Shown: positions 16,881 through 24,425 of the stretch, piece after piece
Layout of the letters: each line of letters opens with the position of its first letter
How positions within the stretch are numbered: position 1 is the stretch's first letter
DNA from: Flavobacteriales bacterium
Lineage (GTDB): Bacteria > Bacteroidota > Bacteroidia > Flavobacteriales_F > PHOS-HE28
Length of the DNA: 64,000 bases
NCBI GenBank assembly: GCA_016700415.1
Contig: CP065018.1
Coordinates: 2,052,001-2,116,000, forward strand
Direction of reading: 5' to 3'
Translations under genes and position numbers: made by a program
Notes under the pieces: model-generated
Seen by the model: the letters and a program-made list of their open reading frames with translations, nothing else
Told to the model about the DNA's origin: nothing
Databases searched by the model: none

Positions 16881-17495
16881 ATGGAATCCATCGAAAAACG
16901 TATCCCCGTCTCGGTCTATGCCGAGGCCACCCCGAACCCGGCCACCATGCGCTTCGTCACCAACCGCGCGCTCGTACCGGAAGGACGCCTGATGGAATTC
17001 ACCTCGCCCGAAGAGGCCGAAGCCGTATCGCCGCTCGCCGCGAAAGTGTTCAACTTGCCCTTCGTCACCGGCGTGTTCATCAGCGGGAATTTCCTCTCGG
17101 TCACCAAGAACGACAGCATCGGCTGGGACATGGTGCAGATCGAGCTGCGCGAATACATCCAGGAATACCTCAACTCCGACGGCCGCATAGTGCTCTCCGA
17201 TGCTCCCGCACAGAGCCTCGCCGACGCGAACGAACGCGCCGTATCACACGCCAAACCCACAAGCAAGGAAGATGAGATGATCATCTCCGTGCTGGAGGAA
17301 TATGTGCGTCCATCGGTGGAAGGCGACGGCGGTCACATCGCTTTCAAATCCTTCAAGGATGGCGTCCTCGCTGTTTCCCTACGCGGTAGCTGCAGCGGCT
17401 GCCCCAGCAGCATGGTGACGCTGAAAGGCGGCATCGAGAATCTGATGAAGCAGATGGTGCCGGGGGTGAAGGAAGTGGTGGCGGAGGAGCTTTAG
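16881..17495 (+). CDS. NifU family iron-sulfur carrier (Nfu N- and C-terminal domains)
   Basis: The 204-residue cytoplasmic protein has an Nfu N-terminal domain (residues about 12-100: EATPNPATMRFVTNRAL, then LPFVTGVFISGNFLSVTKND) joined to a C-terminal NifU domain (about 130-204: VLEEYVRPSVEGDGGHIAFK) with the cluster-binding CSGC motif in RGSCSGCPSSMVTLKGG. Nfu proteins deliver [4Fe-4S] clusters to target enzymes. A second, shorter NifU-C protein is encoded at 28549-28815. It stands alone with its own promoter-like box. Confidence 0.93.
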   Translation: MESIEKRIPVSVYAEATPNPATMRFVTNRALVPEGRLMEFTSPEEAEAVSPLAAKVFNLPFVTGVFISGNFLSVTKNDSIGWDMVQIELREYIQEYLNSDGRIVLSDAPAQSLADANERAVSHAKPTSKEDEMIISVLEEYVRPSVEGDGGHIAFKSFKDGVLAVSLRGSCSGCPSSMVTLKGGIENLMKQMVPGVKEVVAEEL

Positions 17496-17600
17496 GGGAC
17501 GAGTCCGACAATAGGGAGTCTTGAGTCCGGGAGTCGTGGATCCCTTTATGCATTCCCCCCACTTCGTGCATCTTCTTGTGGAACAACAACCGCAACGACG

Positions 17601-18320
17601 ATGACAAACACGAAATGGATGATCGCATTGCTGGCCTTGGGTTTTGGAGCGCAGGCATCAGCACAGGGCTTTGGAGAGATACACGGAAAGGTGCTCGACC
17701 CCGATGGCAACCCGGTGGAATTCGGCATCGTCCGGGCCGAGCAGGGCGGCTCGGTCACCGGCACGGAGACGGATGCCGAGGGCCGCTTCATCCTGAAGCC
17801 GTTGGCAGCAGGGGAATATGACGTGAAGGTGCAAGCCATCGGCCTTCAACCGGCGGAGATCACCGGCGTGCGCGTGGACCCCGGATTGATCGTACGGCTC
17901 AAAGACGTGCATTTGGCTTCCATGCTGGGGACCATCGTGGTGGAACGCTACAAATGGGAGGAACCCCTGATCCGCCCGGACGACCCGAGCCGCATGGTGA
18001 TGACCACCGCGCAGATCAAGACCAATGCTGTCCGGAAGGACCCGGTGAAGATGATCGCGAGCATGACGCCCGGCGTCACCAAGTCGGCGAACAGCGACGA
18101 GCTGTACTTCCGCGGATCACGCGCCGGGGCGATGGCCTACTACGTGGACGGCGTGAAAGTGACCGGCACGAACCCCGGCGTGCCTTCGGAGGCGATCAAC
18201 AGCGTGAGCGTGTACACCGGCGGTCTGCCCGCGAAATACGGCGATGTGACAGGAGGCGTGGTGGCGATCGACACGAAGAGCTACTTTGATCTGTGGCAGC
18301 AGAGGAATTCTGGGAGGTGA
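17601..18320 (+). CDS. carboxypeptidase-regulatory-like domain plus TonB plug, without barrel
   Basis: A 239-residue exported protein: signal peptide (MTNTKWMIALLALGFGAQAS), a carboxypeptidase-regulatory-like domain (about 24-105: GEIHGKVLDPDGNPVEFGIV) and a complete plug domain (about 140-235) with ELYFRGSRAGAMAYYVDGVK and INSVSVYTGGLPAKYGDVTG. In a normal TonB receptor 500-700 residues of barrel would follow the GGVVAI strand; here the protein ends shortly after (YFDLWQQRNSGR) and the next 130 bases are filler repeats. It may be a genuine stand-alone plug protein of Bacteroidota or the 5' part of a receptor that lost its barrel. It precedes an ECF sigma/anti-sigma pair. Confidence 0.82.
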   Translation: MTNTKWMIALLALGFGAQASAQGFGEIHGKVLDPDGNPVEFGIVRAEQGGSVTGTETDAEGRFILKPLAAGEYDVKVQAIGLQPAEITGVRVDPGLIVRLKDVHLASMLGTIVVERYKWEEPLIRPDDPSRMVMTTAQIKTNAVRKDPVKMIASMTPGVTKSANSDELYFRGSRAGAMAYYVDGVKVTGTNPGVPSEAINSVSVYTGGLPAKYGDVTGGVVAIDTKSYFDLWQQRNSGR

Positions 18321-18338
18321 GAGGATCGTCAAGTTTTA

Positions 18339-18445
18339 AACCACAGAGGCACAGAGACACAGAGGACAAAGGGAAGTTTGAGTCTTGAGTCTCCGCACCA
18401 GTCACTGATCACCATTCACCAATCACCAGTGACCGATCACCAGCC
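18339..18445. repeat. intergenic filler repeats
   Basis: Between the plug-only gene and the sigma factor gene the sequence is built from short imperfect repeats: ACCACAGAGGCACAGAGACA, CAGAGGAC; then GAGTCTTGAGTCTCCG; then five variants of ATCACCA(n)TCACCA-like words up to 18443. No promoter consensus or gene is visible. Confidence 0.6.
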
Positions 18446-18453
18446 GCTAAGGC

Positions 18454-19014
18454 ATGTTCCTCCGCAACAAAACCGCTCCGAACCTCACCGATGAGGAACT
18501 GGTCGCCCGGCTTCGCGCTGGCGATCGTTCTTCGTTGGGCGTGCTTTGGGACCGGTATGCGCACTTGCTGTTCGGCGTGGCGATGAAGTACCTGAAGGAC
18601 GTGGAGGCCGGGAAGGACGCGGTGATGGGACTTTTCGCGGAGCTGCCCGCGCTGATCGGCAAGCACGAGGTGAAGAGATTCCGGCCATGGTTGCATGCCG
18701 TGATGCGGAACCGATGCTTGATGGTATTGCGGAAAGCAGACCCGCTGGTGCGCATGGATCCCGCGCTGATCGAGCAGGAAGACCAAGGTGGTGAAGCCGC
18801 GTTGCACGAGGCTTCACTACAGGAACTCGAAGCCGCTATCGCGCAATTGCCCGAAGGACAGGAAGCGTGCATCCGCTTGTTCTATTTGGAAAGGAACAGC
18901 TATCAGCAAGTGGCCGAGCGCACCGGCTACCCGCTTGAACAGGTGCGCAGCCATCTTCAGAACGGCAGGAGGAACCTGCGCATTTCATTGGAACGCCATG
19001 GCCCACAGCACTGA
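18454..19014 (+). CDS. RNA polymerase sigma factor, sigma-70/ECF family
   Basis: A 186-residue ECF-type sigma factor. Region 2 is at about residues 12-95 (LTDEELVARLRAGDRSSLGV; the core-binding and -10 segment LWDRYAHLLFGVAMKYLKD, VKRFRPWLHAVMRNRCLMVL); region 4 is at about 125-180 (AIAQLPEGQEACIRLFYLER, then SYQQVAERTGYPLEQVRSHL, the helix-turn-helix). The downstream gene overlaps it by 17 bases and encodes a membrane protein of the anti-sigma type, so this is a sigma/anti-sigma unit. Target genes are not known; the plug-only protein just upstream is one candidate output or sensor partner. Confidence 0.92.
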   Translation: MFLRNKTAPNLTDEELVARLRAGDRSSLGVLWDRYAHLLFGVAMKYLKDVEAGKDAVMGLFAELPALIGKHEVKRFRPWLHAVMRNRCLMVLRKADPLVRMDPALIEQEDQGGEAALHEASLQELEAAIAQLPEGQEACIRLFYLERNSYQQVAERTGYPLEQVRSHLQNGRRNLRISLERHGPQH

Positions 19015-20098
19015 CCCTTTCACGCCAAGCACGCCGCTTTCGCGCGAGCTACTGGAACGCTATGCCCAAGGCAGGCTCACAGATGGGGAGCGCCACGCCG
19101 TCGAGCTTCATCTGGAAAGCGATCCGCTGCTCCGCGAGGCGGTGGAGGGCCTTCAACAGCCTGGGGCTGTTGCGGCCTTGGGCCACTTGAACGCGCAGCG
19201 GCCCGCTCAAGGGCTGAATTGGAAATGGGGGATCGTCCCTGTGGTTTTACTGATCGGAGCCGTGGTCACGTTTTTTACGTTGCAAAAGCATGAATCGACC
19301 ACACCGATACGGAAGTCTTCTGTAGCTGTGCAGGATCCGAACTTTGCGCAAACGATGCCCGCTGCGGTGGAAAGCACCTTGCTGGTGGTCCATGCGGAGA
19401 TCGATGCGCTGCCCACGAAAGCAGTACCCGAAGCCACAGGACACCAAGCTGCTTCTTCTGTGCCGGAGCGGTTCCATGGCCCATCTTCCGGGGGAACACG
19501 GCCGGAACGGGAAACCATCGAACGGATCGATGCCCAGCCGGTCACCGTGGCACGGGATCCTGGAGTTGCTGCCCCGCGTGAGGCCCAAGCACCGCGGCCT
19601 TCCCGCCACTTGGTCTTTCTGCATGACCTGAAGGTGGTCCATCCGGAAGAGTTGTACGGGACTGCCGGGCCTCGGCTACGCTCACCGGGTGTGCCTGCGA
19701 ACGTTGACCCTTCCCGGCCGGAGGTGGTCCCGTCGGCAAGACCTACACAACCCTACTTGGATTTTCTGGACGTGGCCTTGGGTGCTTTGGCAAAAGGCAA
19801 CGACCGCACCGCCTTGGACGACCTCTACTTCCTCCTCGGCCAATACCCGGACGATGTGAACGCGCAGTTCTATGCGGGGCTGGCCTGCTATCGGCTCGGA
19901 CTGTATCCGCGTGGCATCCGCCTGCTGCATGCTGCTGCAAGCAACTCCGTGGACAGCTTTCGCGAGGAATCCCTGTGGTACGAGGCGCTCGCCACGGTGA
20001 GACAGGACGGTAAGGCTGCACGGCCAGCGCTGGAGCGGATCGTAAGTGGCGGCGGGTTTTATGCGGCACAAGCGAAAGCGCTGTTGGAAGCGCGGTGA
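18998..20098 (+). CDS. membrane anti-sigma-like protein with C-terminal TPR-like domain
   Basis: A 366-residue protein. Residues about 15-55 (SRELLERYAQGRLTDGERHA, then VELHLESDPLLREAVEGL) look like the cytoplasmic helical part of anti-sigma factors; a single TM segment follows at about 77-95 (WGIVPVVLLIGAVVTFFTL). The long middle part is Pro/Thr-rich and probably disordered in the periplasm; residues about 270-366 (LDVALGALAKGNDRTALDDL, FYAGLACYRLGLYPRGIRLL) are helical repeats resembling TPR. The ATG at 18998 lies inside the sigma factor gene (17-base overlap), consistent with coupling. No zinc ligands as in classical ZAS domains. Anti-sigma role is inferred from context and topology. Confidence 0.78.
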   Translation: MAHSTDPFTPSTPLSRELLERYAQGRLTDGERHAVELHLESDPLLREAVEGLQQPGAVAALGHLNAQRPAQGLNWKWGIVPVVLLIGAVVTFFTLQKHESTTPIRKSSVAVQDPNFAQTMPAAVESTLLVVHAEIDALPTKAVPEATGHQAASSVPERFHGPSSGGTRPERETIERIDAQPVTVARDPGVAAPREAQAPRPSRHLVFLHDLKVVHPEELYGTAGPRLRSPGVPANVDPSRPEVVPSARPTQPYLDFLDVALGALAKGNDRTALDDLYFLLGQYPDDVNAQFYAGLACYRLGLYPRGIRLLHAAASNSVDSFREESLWYEALATVRQDGKAARPALERIVSGGGFYAAQAKALLEAR

Positions 20099-20167
20099 AA
20101 GTTGTGTTAGGGCGGCACCTCGCTTGTGGGAAGTTGCTTGAGCCCGCCAGAGGCGGAAAAAGCTGGG

Positions 20168-20192
20168 CACACTCGCGAAAAACGCGAGCGTG
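20168..20192. terminator. possible terminator hairpin after the anti-sigma gene
   Basis: CACACTCGCG-AAAAA-CGCGAGCGTG forms a stem of nine pairs with one A/C mismatch and a five-A loop, 70 bases after the anti-sigma stop. No U-tract follows, so the assignment is weak. Confidence 0.3.
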
Positions 20193-20245
20193 GGCTTCGG
20201 TGGTTGAGCGCGGGTTTGTCGGGCACTCGAAACCGTACCAAAGAC

Positions 20246-20272
20246 AAAGCCCCCGGAATCTCCGAGGGCTTT
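20246..20272 (-). terminator. intrinsic-terminator-like hairpin of the L21-L27 operon
   Basis: On the minus strand AAAGCCCTCGG-AGATT-CCGGGGGCTTT forms an 11-pair stem (one G/U or mismatch position) whose right end is followed by GTCTTTGG. It lies 22 bases after the L27 stop. Confidence 0.6.
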
Positions 20273-20294
20273 GATAGTTGCTTGTTGGAACGGC

Positions 20295-20879
20295 TTACTT
20301 GCCGCCGCTCAGCTCGTCCTGCCACGCCTTCAGCTCGTCCCACTTGCCGACTGCGGCGAGTTCAGCTTGCTTGGGCCAAGTACCAGGGTTGTGCGAAGCG
20401 AAGTGGGGGCCGGCGGCCTCCAGGATCTCCTTCAGCTTGTCCACGGAAGTAGCTGCCAGCTCGGCGAAGCTGTTGATCCCTGCTTCGTTGAAAAGCTCGG
20501 CGATCTTCGGCCCGATGCCTTCGACCTTCTTCAGGTCATCGGCCTTGGGAGCTTTGGCGGCTTTGGGGGCCTCGGTCTTCTTGGCGGTCTTCACGATGGC
20601 CTTTCCGCCACCGTTCAGGTCGACGCCGACGGGGATGATGCTCACGTAGCTCTTGTTGTCGCGCTTGCGGCGGAACTCCACTGTGCCGTCCACAAGGGCG
20701 TAGAGGGTGTGGTCCACGCCGATACCGACATTCTTGCCCACATGGTGGTGGGTGCCGCGCTGGCGGACGATGATGTTACCTGCGATAGCGGCGCTGCCAC
20801 CGTAGATCTTCACGCCCAGACGCTTCGAGTGCGACTCGCGGCCGTTCTGGGTACTACCTGCTCCTTTCTTGTGTGCCAT
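20295..20879 (-). CDS. rpmA: 50S ribosomal protein L27 with C-terminal helix-hairpin-helix extension
   Basis: Residues 1-85 are canonical L27 (MAHKKGAGSTQNGRESHSKR, LGVKIYGGSAAIAGNIIVRQ, RGTHHHVGKNVGIGVDHTLY), which reaches the peptidyl transferase centre. Instead of ending there, the 194-residue protein continues through an Ala/Lys linker (about 86-112) into a domain with two helix-hairpin-helix-like motifs (DDLKKVEGIGPKIAELFNEA; SFAELAATSVDKLKEILEAA) and a tail rich in Trp/Asp (NPGTWPKQAELAAVGKW). From memory, in most Bacteroidota this HhH segment is on L21, not L27. No frameshift is needed to explain it. The gene follows rplU by 37 bases. Confidence 0.93.
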   Translation of the reverse strand: MAHKKGAGSTQNGRESHSKRLGVKIYGGSAAIAGNIIVRQRGTHHHVGKNVGIGVDHTLYALVDGTVEFRRKRDNKSYVSIIPVGVDLNGGGKAIVKTAKKTEAPKAAKAPKADDLKKVEGIGPKIAELFNEAGINSFAELAATSVDKLKEILEAAGPHFASHNPGTWPKQAELAAVGKWDELKAWQDELSGGK

Positions 20880-20916
20880 GGCTGAGGGGGTCTTTCAGGA
20901 TGAAACCTGGTGACAC

Positions 20917-21438
20917 TTATTTCTTATCGTCTTTTTTCGGAGCGGCTTTCTTGGCTGCCGCTTTCTTGGCCGGTGCTTTCTTCGCTGCCGCCTTCTTGGC
21001 CGGGGCCTTCTTGGCAGGAGCCTTCTTCACCGGAGCGGCCTCGGCCGTCTCACGGGTCTTCTTCACTGCCGGAGCGTAGGGGATCACGGCAGGTGCGGTG
21101 CTCTTGCTGGCATCGAACTTCTCACCCTTGGCGAGGATGGCCTCCACCCACAGCTCGGTGAGGTATTGGCGGTGGCCGTTGACCTTCTGGTAGCCCTTGC
21201 GGCGCTTCTTTTTGCCCACTATCACCTTGTCGGCCTTGCTGTGTACCAGCACTTTGGCGGCGATGCGGACACCGTCCACCACCGGCGTGCCGATGCTGGT
21301 CTTGGTACCATCGCTCACCATGAGCACATTACCAAGTTCAACATGCTTGCCTTCCTCGAGCTCGAGGCGGTGAACTTTCAGCTTTTGGGGGGCCTGCACC
21401 TTGAATTGCTGGCCGGCGATCTCTACGATGGCGTACAT
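20917..21438 (-). CDS. rplU: 50S ribosomal protein L21 with Lys/Ala-rich tail
   Basis: The first about 103 residues are a normal L21 (MYAIVEIAGQQFKVQAPQKL, VSDGTKTSIGTPVVDGVRIA, IVGKKKRRKGYQKVNGHRQY), a 23S rRNA-binding protein. The remaining about 70 residues include a repeated PAKKA/AAKK sequence resembling histone-H1-like tails, probably disordered and RNA- or DNA-binding. The protein is 173 residues; the domain core ends near LWVEAILAKGEKF. A TACTTTCG box 20 bases upstream of the ATG may be the promoter of the rplU-rpmA operon. Confidence 0.96.
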   Translation of the reverse strand: MYAIVEIAGQQFKVQAPQKLKVHRLELEEGKHVELGNVLMVSDGTKTSIGTPVVDGVRIAAKVLVHSKADKVIVGKKKRRKGYQKVNGHRQYLTELWVEAILAKGEKFDASKSTAPAVIPYAPAVKKTRETAEAAPVKKAPAKKAPAKKAAAKKAPAKKAAAKKAAPKKDDKK

Positions 21439-21458
21439 GGTTCCTGAAAAATGGGGTG

Positions 21459-21466
21459 CGAAAGTA
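21459..21466 (-). promoter_or_regulatory. -7-like element of the rplU-rpmA operon
   Basis: The minus strand reads TACTTTCG (TAnnTTTG with one change) followed by CACCCC, 20 bases before the rplU ATG. The same TAnnTTCG variant precedes other genes in this window (for example 26655-26662), which supports use as a promoter. Confidence 0.45.
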
Positions 21467-21496
21467 GTGCTTCTTTATGATCCCGCAAACAGTGCG

Positions 21497-21703
21497 GTCA
21501 GTTGTCAGTTGTCAGTTGTTCGTTGTCAGGGGGTTCCGTGCGTTGTGGGGAGGTTAGTTTGGCGCTCCTTTCCGTACCCATGGCGGGTTTTGGTGATTAG
21601 TGGCTGGTAATTGGTGATTGAAAGGCTGCTCACGGCTGCCGACTGTCTCTGCCGACTGCCACTTCAGCGTCGGCAGCCTGACAACTGACAACGAACAACG
21701 GAT
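21497..21703. repeat. inverted pair of GACAACT-type filler repeats between rplU and metK
   Basis: Bases 21497-21531 read as GTCAGTTGTCAGTTGTCAGT-type repeats; 21677-21703 hold the same words in inverse orientation (CCTGACAACTGACAACGAAC). Between them are filler words such as TGGTGATTAGTGGCTGGTAA and TGCCGACTGTCTCTGCCGAC. A direct copy of the right half occurs at 34656-34683. No gene is seen. Confidence 0.6.
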
Positions 21704-21705
21704 AA

Positions 21706-22968
21706 CTACTTCAACCCGAACGCCTTCCTCACTGCCGGCACGGCATCCAGTTCCTCCCAAGGGAAGAGCTTCACCTTCACAGTGGCCTTCCTGCCCGCGT
21801 TATCGAATTTCTTGGTCACGGTGCGCGGCGTGCGGCCCATGTGCCCGTAGGCTGCGGTCTCGCTGTAGATGGGCGTGCGCAGGTTGAAGCGCTTTTCGAT
21901 GAAGTACGGGCGCATGTCCAATTCCTTCATCCCCGCCAAGGTCTTGGCTATGGCGCCATCGGTCTTCTTCACTTTCGCGGTGCCGTAGGTGTTCACGTAG
22001 AAGCCGACAGGCTTGGCTACGCCGATGGCATAGGCCACCTGCACGAGCACTTCGTCGCAAACCCCCGCTGCGATCAGGTTCTTGGCCACGTGCCTAGCGG
22101 CATACGCGGCGCTGCGGTCCACCTTGCTGGGGTCCTTACCACTGAAAGCACCGCCACCATGCGCGCCCTTGCCACCGTAGGTGTCCACGATGATCTTGCG
22201 ACCGGTGAGGCCGGTATCACCGTGCGGTCCGCCGATCACGAACTTGCCGGTGGGGTTGATATGGTATTGGATCTTGTCGTTGAAAAGCGCCTGCACACGC
22301 TTGGAAAGCTTCTTCTTCACCCGGGGGATCAGGATCTCCAGTACATCCTTCTTGATCTTCGCCAACATCTTCGGCTCGGTGTCGAAGTCGTCATGCTGGG
22401 TGCTGATCACGATGGCGTCGATGCGCAGCGGCGTATGGTCGTCGCCGTATTCAATGGTCACCTGGCTCTTGGCATCGGGCCGCAGGTAGGGCATCTTGGA
22501 GTTCTTCTCGCGGCGGATCGCGGCGAGCTCCTGCAACAGGCGGTGGCTCAGGTCCAAAGCCAGGGGCATATAGGAGTCCGTGTCGCGGCAGGCATAGCCG
22601 AACATCATGCCTTGGTCGCCGGCCCCTTGCTCTTCCGGCTTTTTGCGCACCACGCCTTGGTTAATGTCCGGGCTTTGCTCGTGGATGGCGCTGAACACGC
22701 CGCAGCTGTCCGCCTCGAACATGTATTCACTGCGCGTGTAGCCGATGCGGCGGATCACTTCCCGCGCGATCTGCTGCACATCCAAATACGCGGTGCTCTT
22801 CACCTCGCCGGCCAGCACCACCTGTCCTGTGGTCACCAATGTTTCGCAGGCCACCTTGCTCTCGGGATCGAAGGCCAAAAAGTGGTCGATGAGCGCATCG
22901 CTGATCTGATCGGCGATCTTGTCGGGATGGCCTTCGCTGACGCTTTCTGAAGTGAAGAGGTATGGCAT
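21706..22968 (-). CDS. metK: S-adenosylmethionine synthetase
   Basis: Makes S-adenosylmethionine from methionine and ATP. The 420-residue protein starts MPYLFTSESVSEGHPDKIAD (the ATP-binding HPDK motif at 15-18) and has GAGDQGMMFGYA (hexapeptide signature), YLRPDAKSQVTIEYGDD, GGPHGDTGLTGRKIIVDTYG and GGGAFSGKDPSKVDRSAAYA. I chose the ATG at 22968; upstream in-frame residues do not belong to the family. No SAM riboswitch is evident in the 208-base leader, and no strong promoter match beyond a TTTCTTTG at 23014-23021. Confidence 0.97.
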   Translation of the reverse strand: MPYLFTSESVSEGHPDKIADQISDALIDHFLAFDPESKVACETLVTTGQVVLAGEVKSTAYLDVQQIAREVIRRIGYTRSEYMFEADSCGVFSAIHEQSPDINQGVVRKKPEEQGAGDQGMMFGYACRDTDSYMPLALDLSHRLLQELAAIRREKNSKMPYLRPDAKSQVTIEYGDDHTPLRIDAIVISTQHDDFDTEPKMLAKIKKDVLEILIPRVKKKLSKRVQALFNDKIQYHINPTGKFVIGGPHGDTGLTGRKIIVDTYGGKGAHGGGAFSGKDPSKVDRSAAYAARHVAKNLIAAGVCDEVLVQVAYAIGVAKPVGFYVNTYGTAKVKKTDGAIAKTLAGMKELDMRPYFIEKRFNLRTPIYSETAAYGHMGRTPRTVTKKFDNAGRKATVKVKLFPWEELDAVPAVRKAFGLK

Positions 22969-23176
22969 GGTCGAAGTTTCGTTGGTGCTCCCCAGAAGGG
23001 AAAAAACAGGCCGCAAAGAAACGGTTTTGCTCCATACGGTCGTTCGCACCTTTCTCTAGCAGTGTGTTTTGAGCCCGGACCTCAGGAGCTACAGGAGCTA
23101 TCCCCCTCTCAAATGGCGCGGGCGCGGTGGGATCCGAACGGGCCAAGCCAAAGCACGACCCGCCCAAGCCAGTGGA

Positions 23177-24085
23177 TCAACGTCCTGTCAATTCCTTGAA
23201 CACCGCCTCCAGATCGCGCTCGGAGCGTTGCAGCGTGAGCACCTTCAGGCCCTTGTCCACGGCGAACTGGAACACGGCGGGGCGGATGTCGTGCTCCTCC
23301 CGGAAGGTGATGGTCCATGTGCTCCCGCTGCCCCGTTCAACACCCTCCACGCCCGGTAATGCAAGCAGTTCCTCAGCGGTGGCGCGACCGTCGAACTCCA
23401 CGAGGATGGCCTGCCGCTGATCGCCCATGCCGCGCAGGTGCTTGGCATTGTCGTCCGCCACGATGCGGCCCTTGTCGATGATGATGACCCGGCTGCAGAT
23501 GGCCTCCACCTCCTGCATGATGTGCGTGCTCAGCATCACCGTGCGCGCCTCACCGATGTGCTTGATCAAGCCGCGGATCTCTTCCAACTGGTTCGGATCC
23601 AGACCGCTGGTGGGTTCATCCAGGATGAGCACCTTGGGGTCGTGGATCATGGCCTGCGCCAAGCCCACGCGCTGGCGGTAGCCCTTGCTCAGCGCTCCGA
23701 TCTTCTTGTGCGCTTCCCGCTCCAGCCCCACCGTGCCCACCATCTCCTTCACACGGGCGGCGATGTTCTTCATCTTGTGCAGTCCCGCGACGAATTCCAG
23801 GTATTCCCGCACATAGAGGTCCGTGTACAGCGGATTGTGCTCCGGCAGGTAGCCCACGTTGCGGCGCACGTCCATGCTGGCCTCACGGATGTCGAAGCCG
23901 CACACGCTGGCATCACCGCTGGTAGGCGGCAGGAAGCACGTGAGGATCTTCATCATCGTGCTCTTTCCCGCGCCGTTAGGCCCGAGGAAGCCGACGACCT
24001 CGCTCCCACCGATCTCGAAGGAAACGTCGTCCAGCGCTTTCTGGGTGCCGAACTGCTTGGTGATGTGGCGGACGGAGATGGACAT
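23177..24085 (-). CDS. gldA: gliding-motility-type ABC transporter ATP-binding protein GldA
   Basis: A 302-residue ABC ATPase: Walker A GPNGAGKST (about residues 33-41), Q-loop region, signature LSKGYRQRVGLAQAM, Walker B LILDEPTSGLDP and the switch His in STHIMQEVEA. The C-terminal about 80 residues (AILVEFDGRATAEELLALPG, ERDLEAVFKELTGR) form the extension found in GldA-type exporters. GldA works with membrane proteins GldF and GldG in gliding and T9SS-linked functions; these partners are not in the window. I chose the ATG at 24085; the upstream in-frame part is not conserved in type. The substrate is not known. Confidence 0.88.
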   Translation of the reverse strand: MSISVRHITKQFGTQKALDDVSFEIGGSEVVGFLGPNGAGKSTMMKILTCFLPPTSGDASVCGFDIREASMDVRRNVGYLPEHNPLYTDLYVREYLEFVAGLHKMKNIAARVKEMVGTVGLEREAHKKIGALSKGYRQRVGLAQAMIHDPKVLILDEPTSGLDPNQLEEIRGLIKHIGEARTVMLSTHIMQEVEAICSRVIIIDKGRIVADDNAKHLRGMGDQRQAILVEFDGRATAEELLALPGVEGVERGSGSTWTITFREEHDIRPAVFQFAVDKGLKVLTLQRSERDLEAVFKELTGR

Positions 24086-24425
24086 GCTTGTTCCGCCGTA
24101 GCGGTGGATGAGATTCTTTGTGCAGCAAAGGCGAAGGGACAAAGGTCGGGAGAACTGTGGTTGATCAGAAGATCAGACAATCAGATGATCAGATAATCAG
24201 AAAACGAAATGCCGTTGCCGCGACGGGCCGATGAGGGATGGAACGCAGATGACGCTGAAAGAAATGATAAACGCGGATCTGAAGAGTTCCGCTCTGGGGT
24301 CTCACGCAGATGACCCGGAGCATGGGGTTCGGCTTTGATGGAACGCTGATGCTTGCCTGCGACAGCCAGCAACACTGAAAGAAAAATAAACGCAGATCTG
24401 AGCGTCCATATCCGCACGGACCCGA
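24086..24425. repeat. gene-free spacer of filler repeats
   Basis: This 340-base stretch has no gene. It includes a run of GATCAGA/ATCAGAT-type repeats (about 24164-24200) and then GGAACGCAGATGACGCTGAA-type words repeated three times with changes (24238-24400). The latter words recur at 34461-34505. On the minus strand GACCTTTG at 24140-24147 is one base off the -7 consensus and might serve gldA. Confidence 0.6.

Noticed and set aside
22969..23176. SAM riboswitch upstream of metK
   Set aside because: I could not find SAM-I, SAM-II or SAM/SAH riboswitch helices or conserved cores in the 208-base leader.
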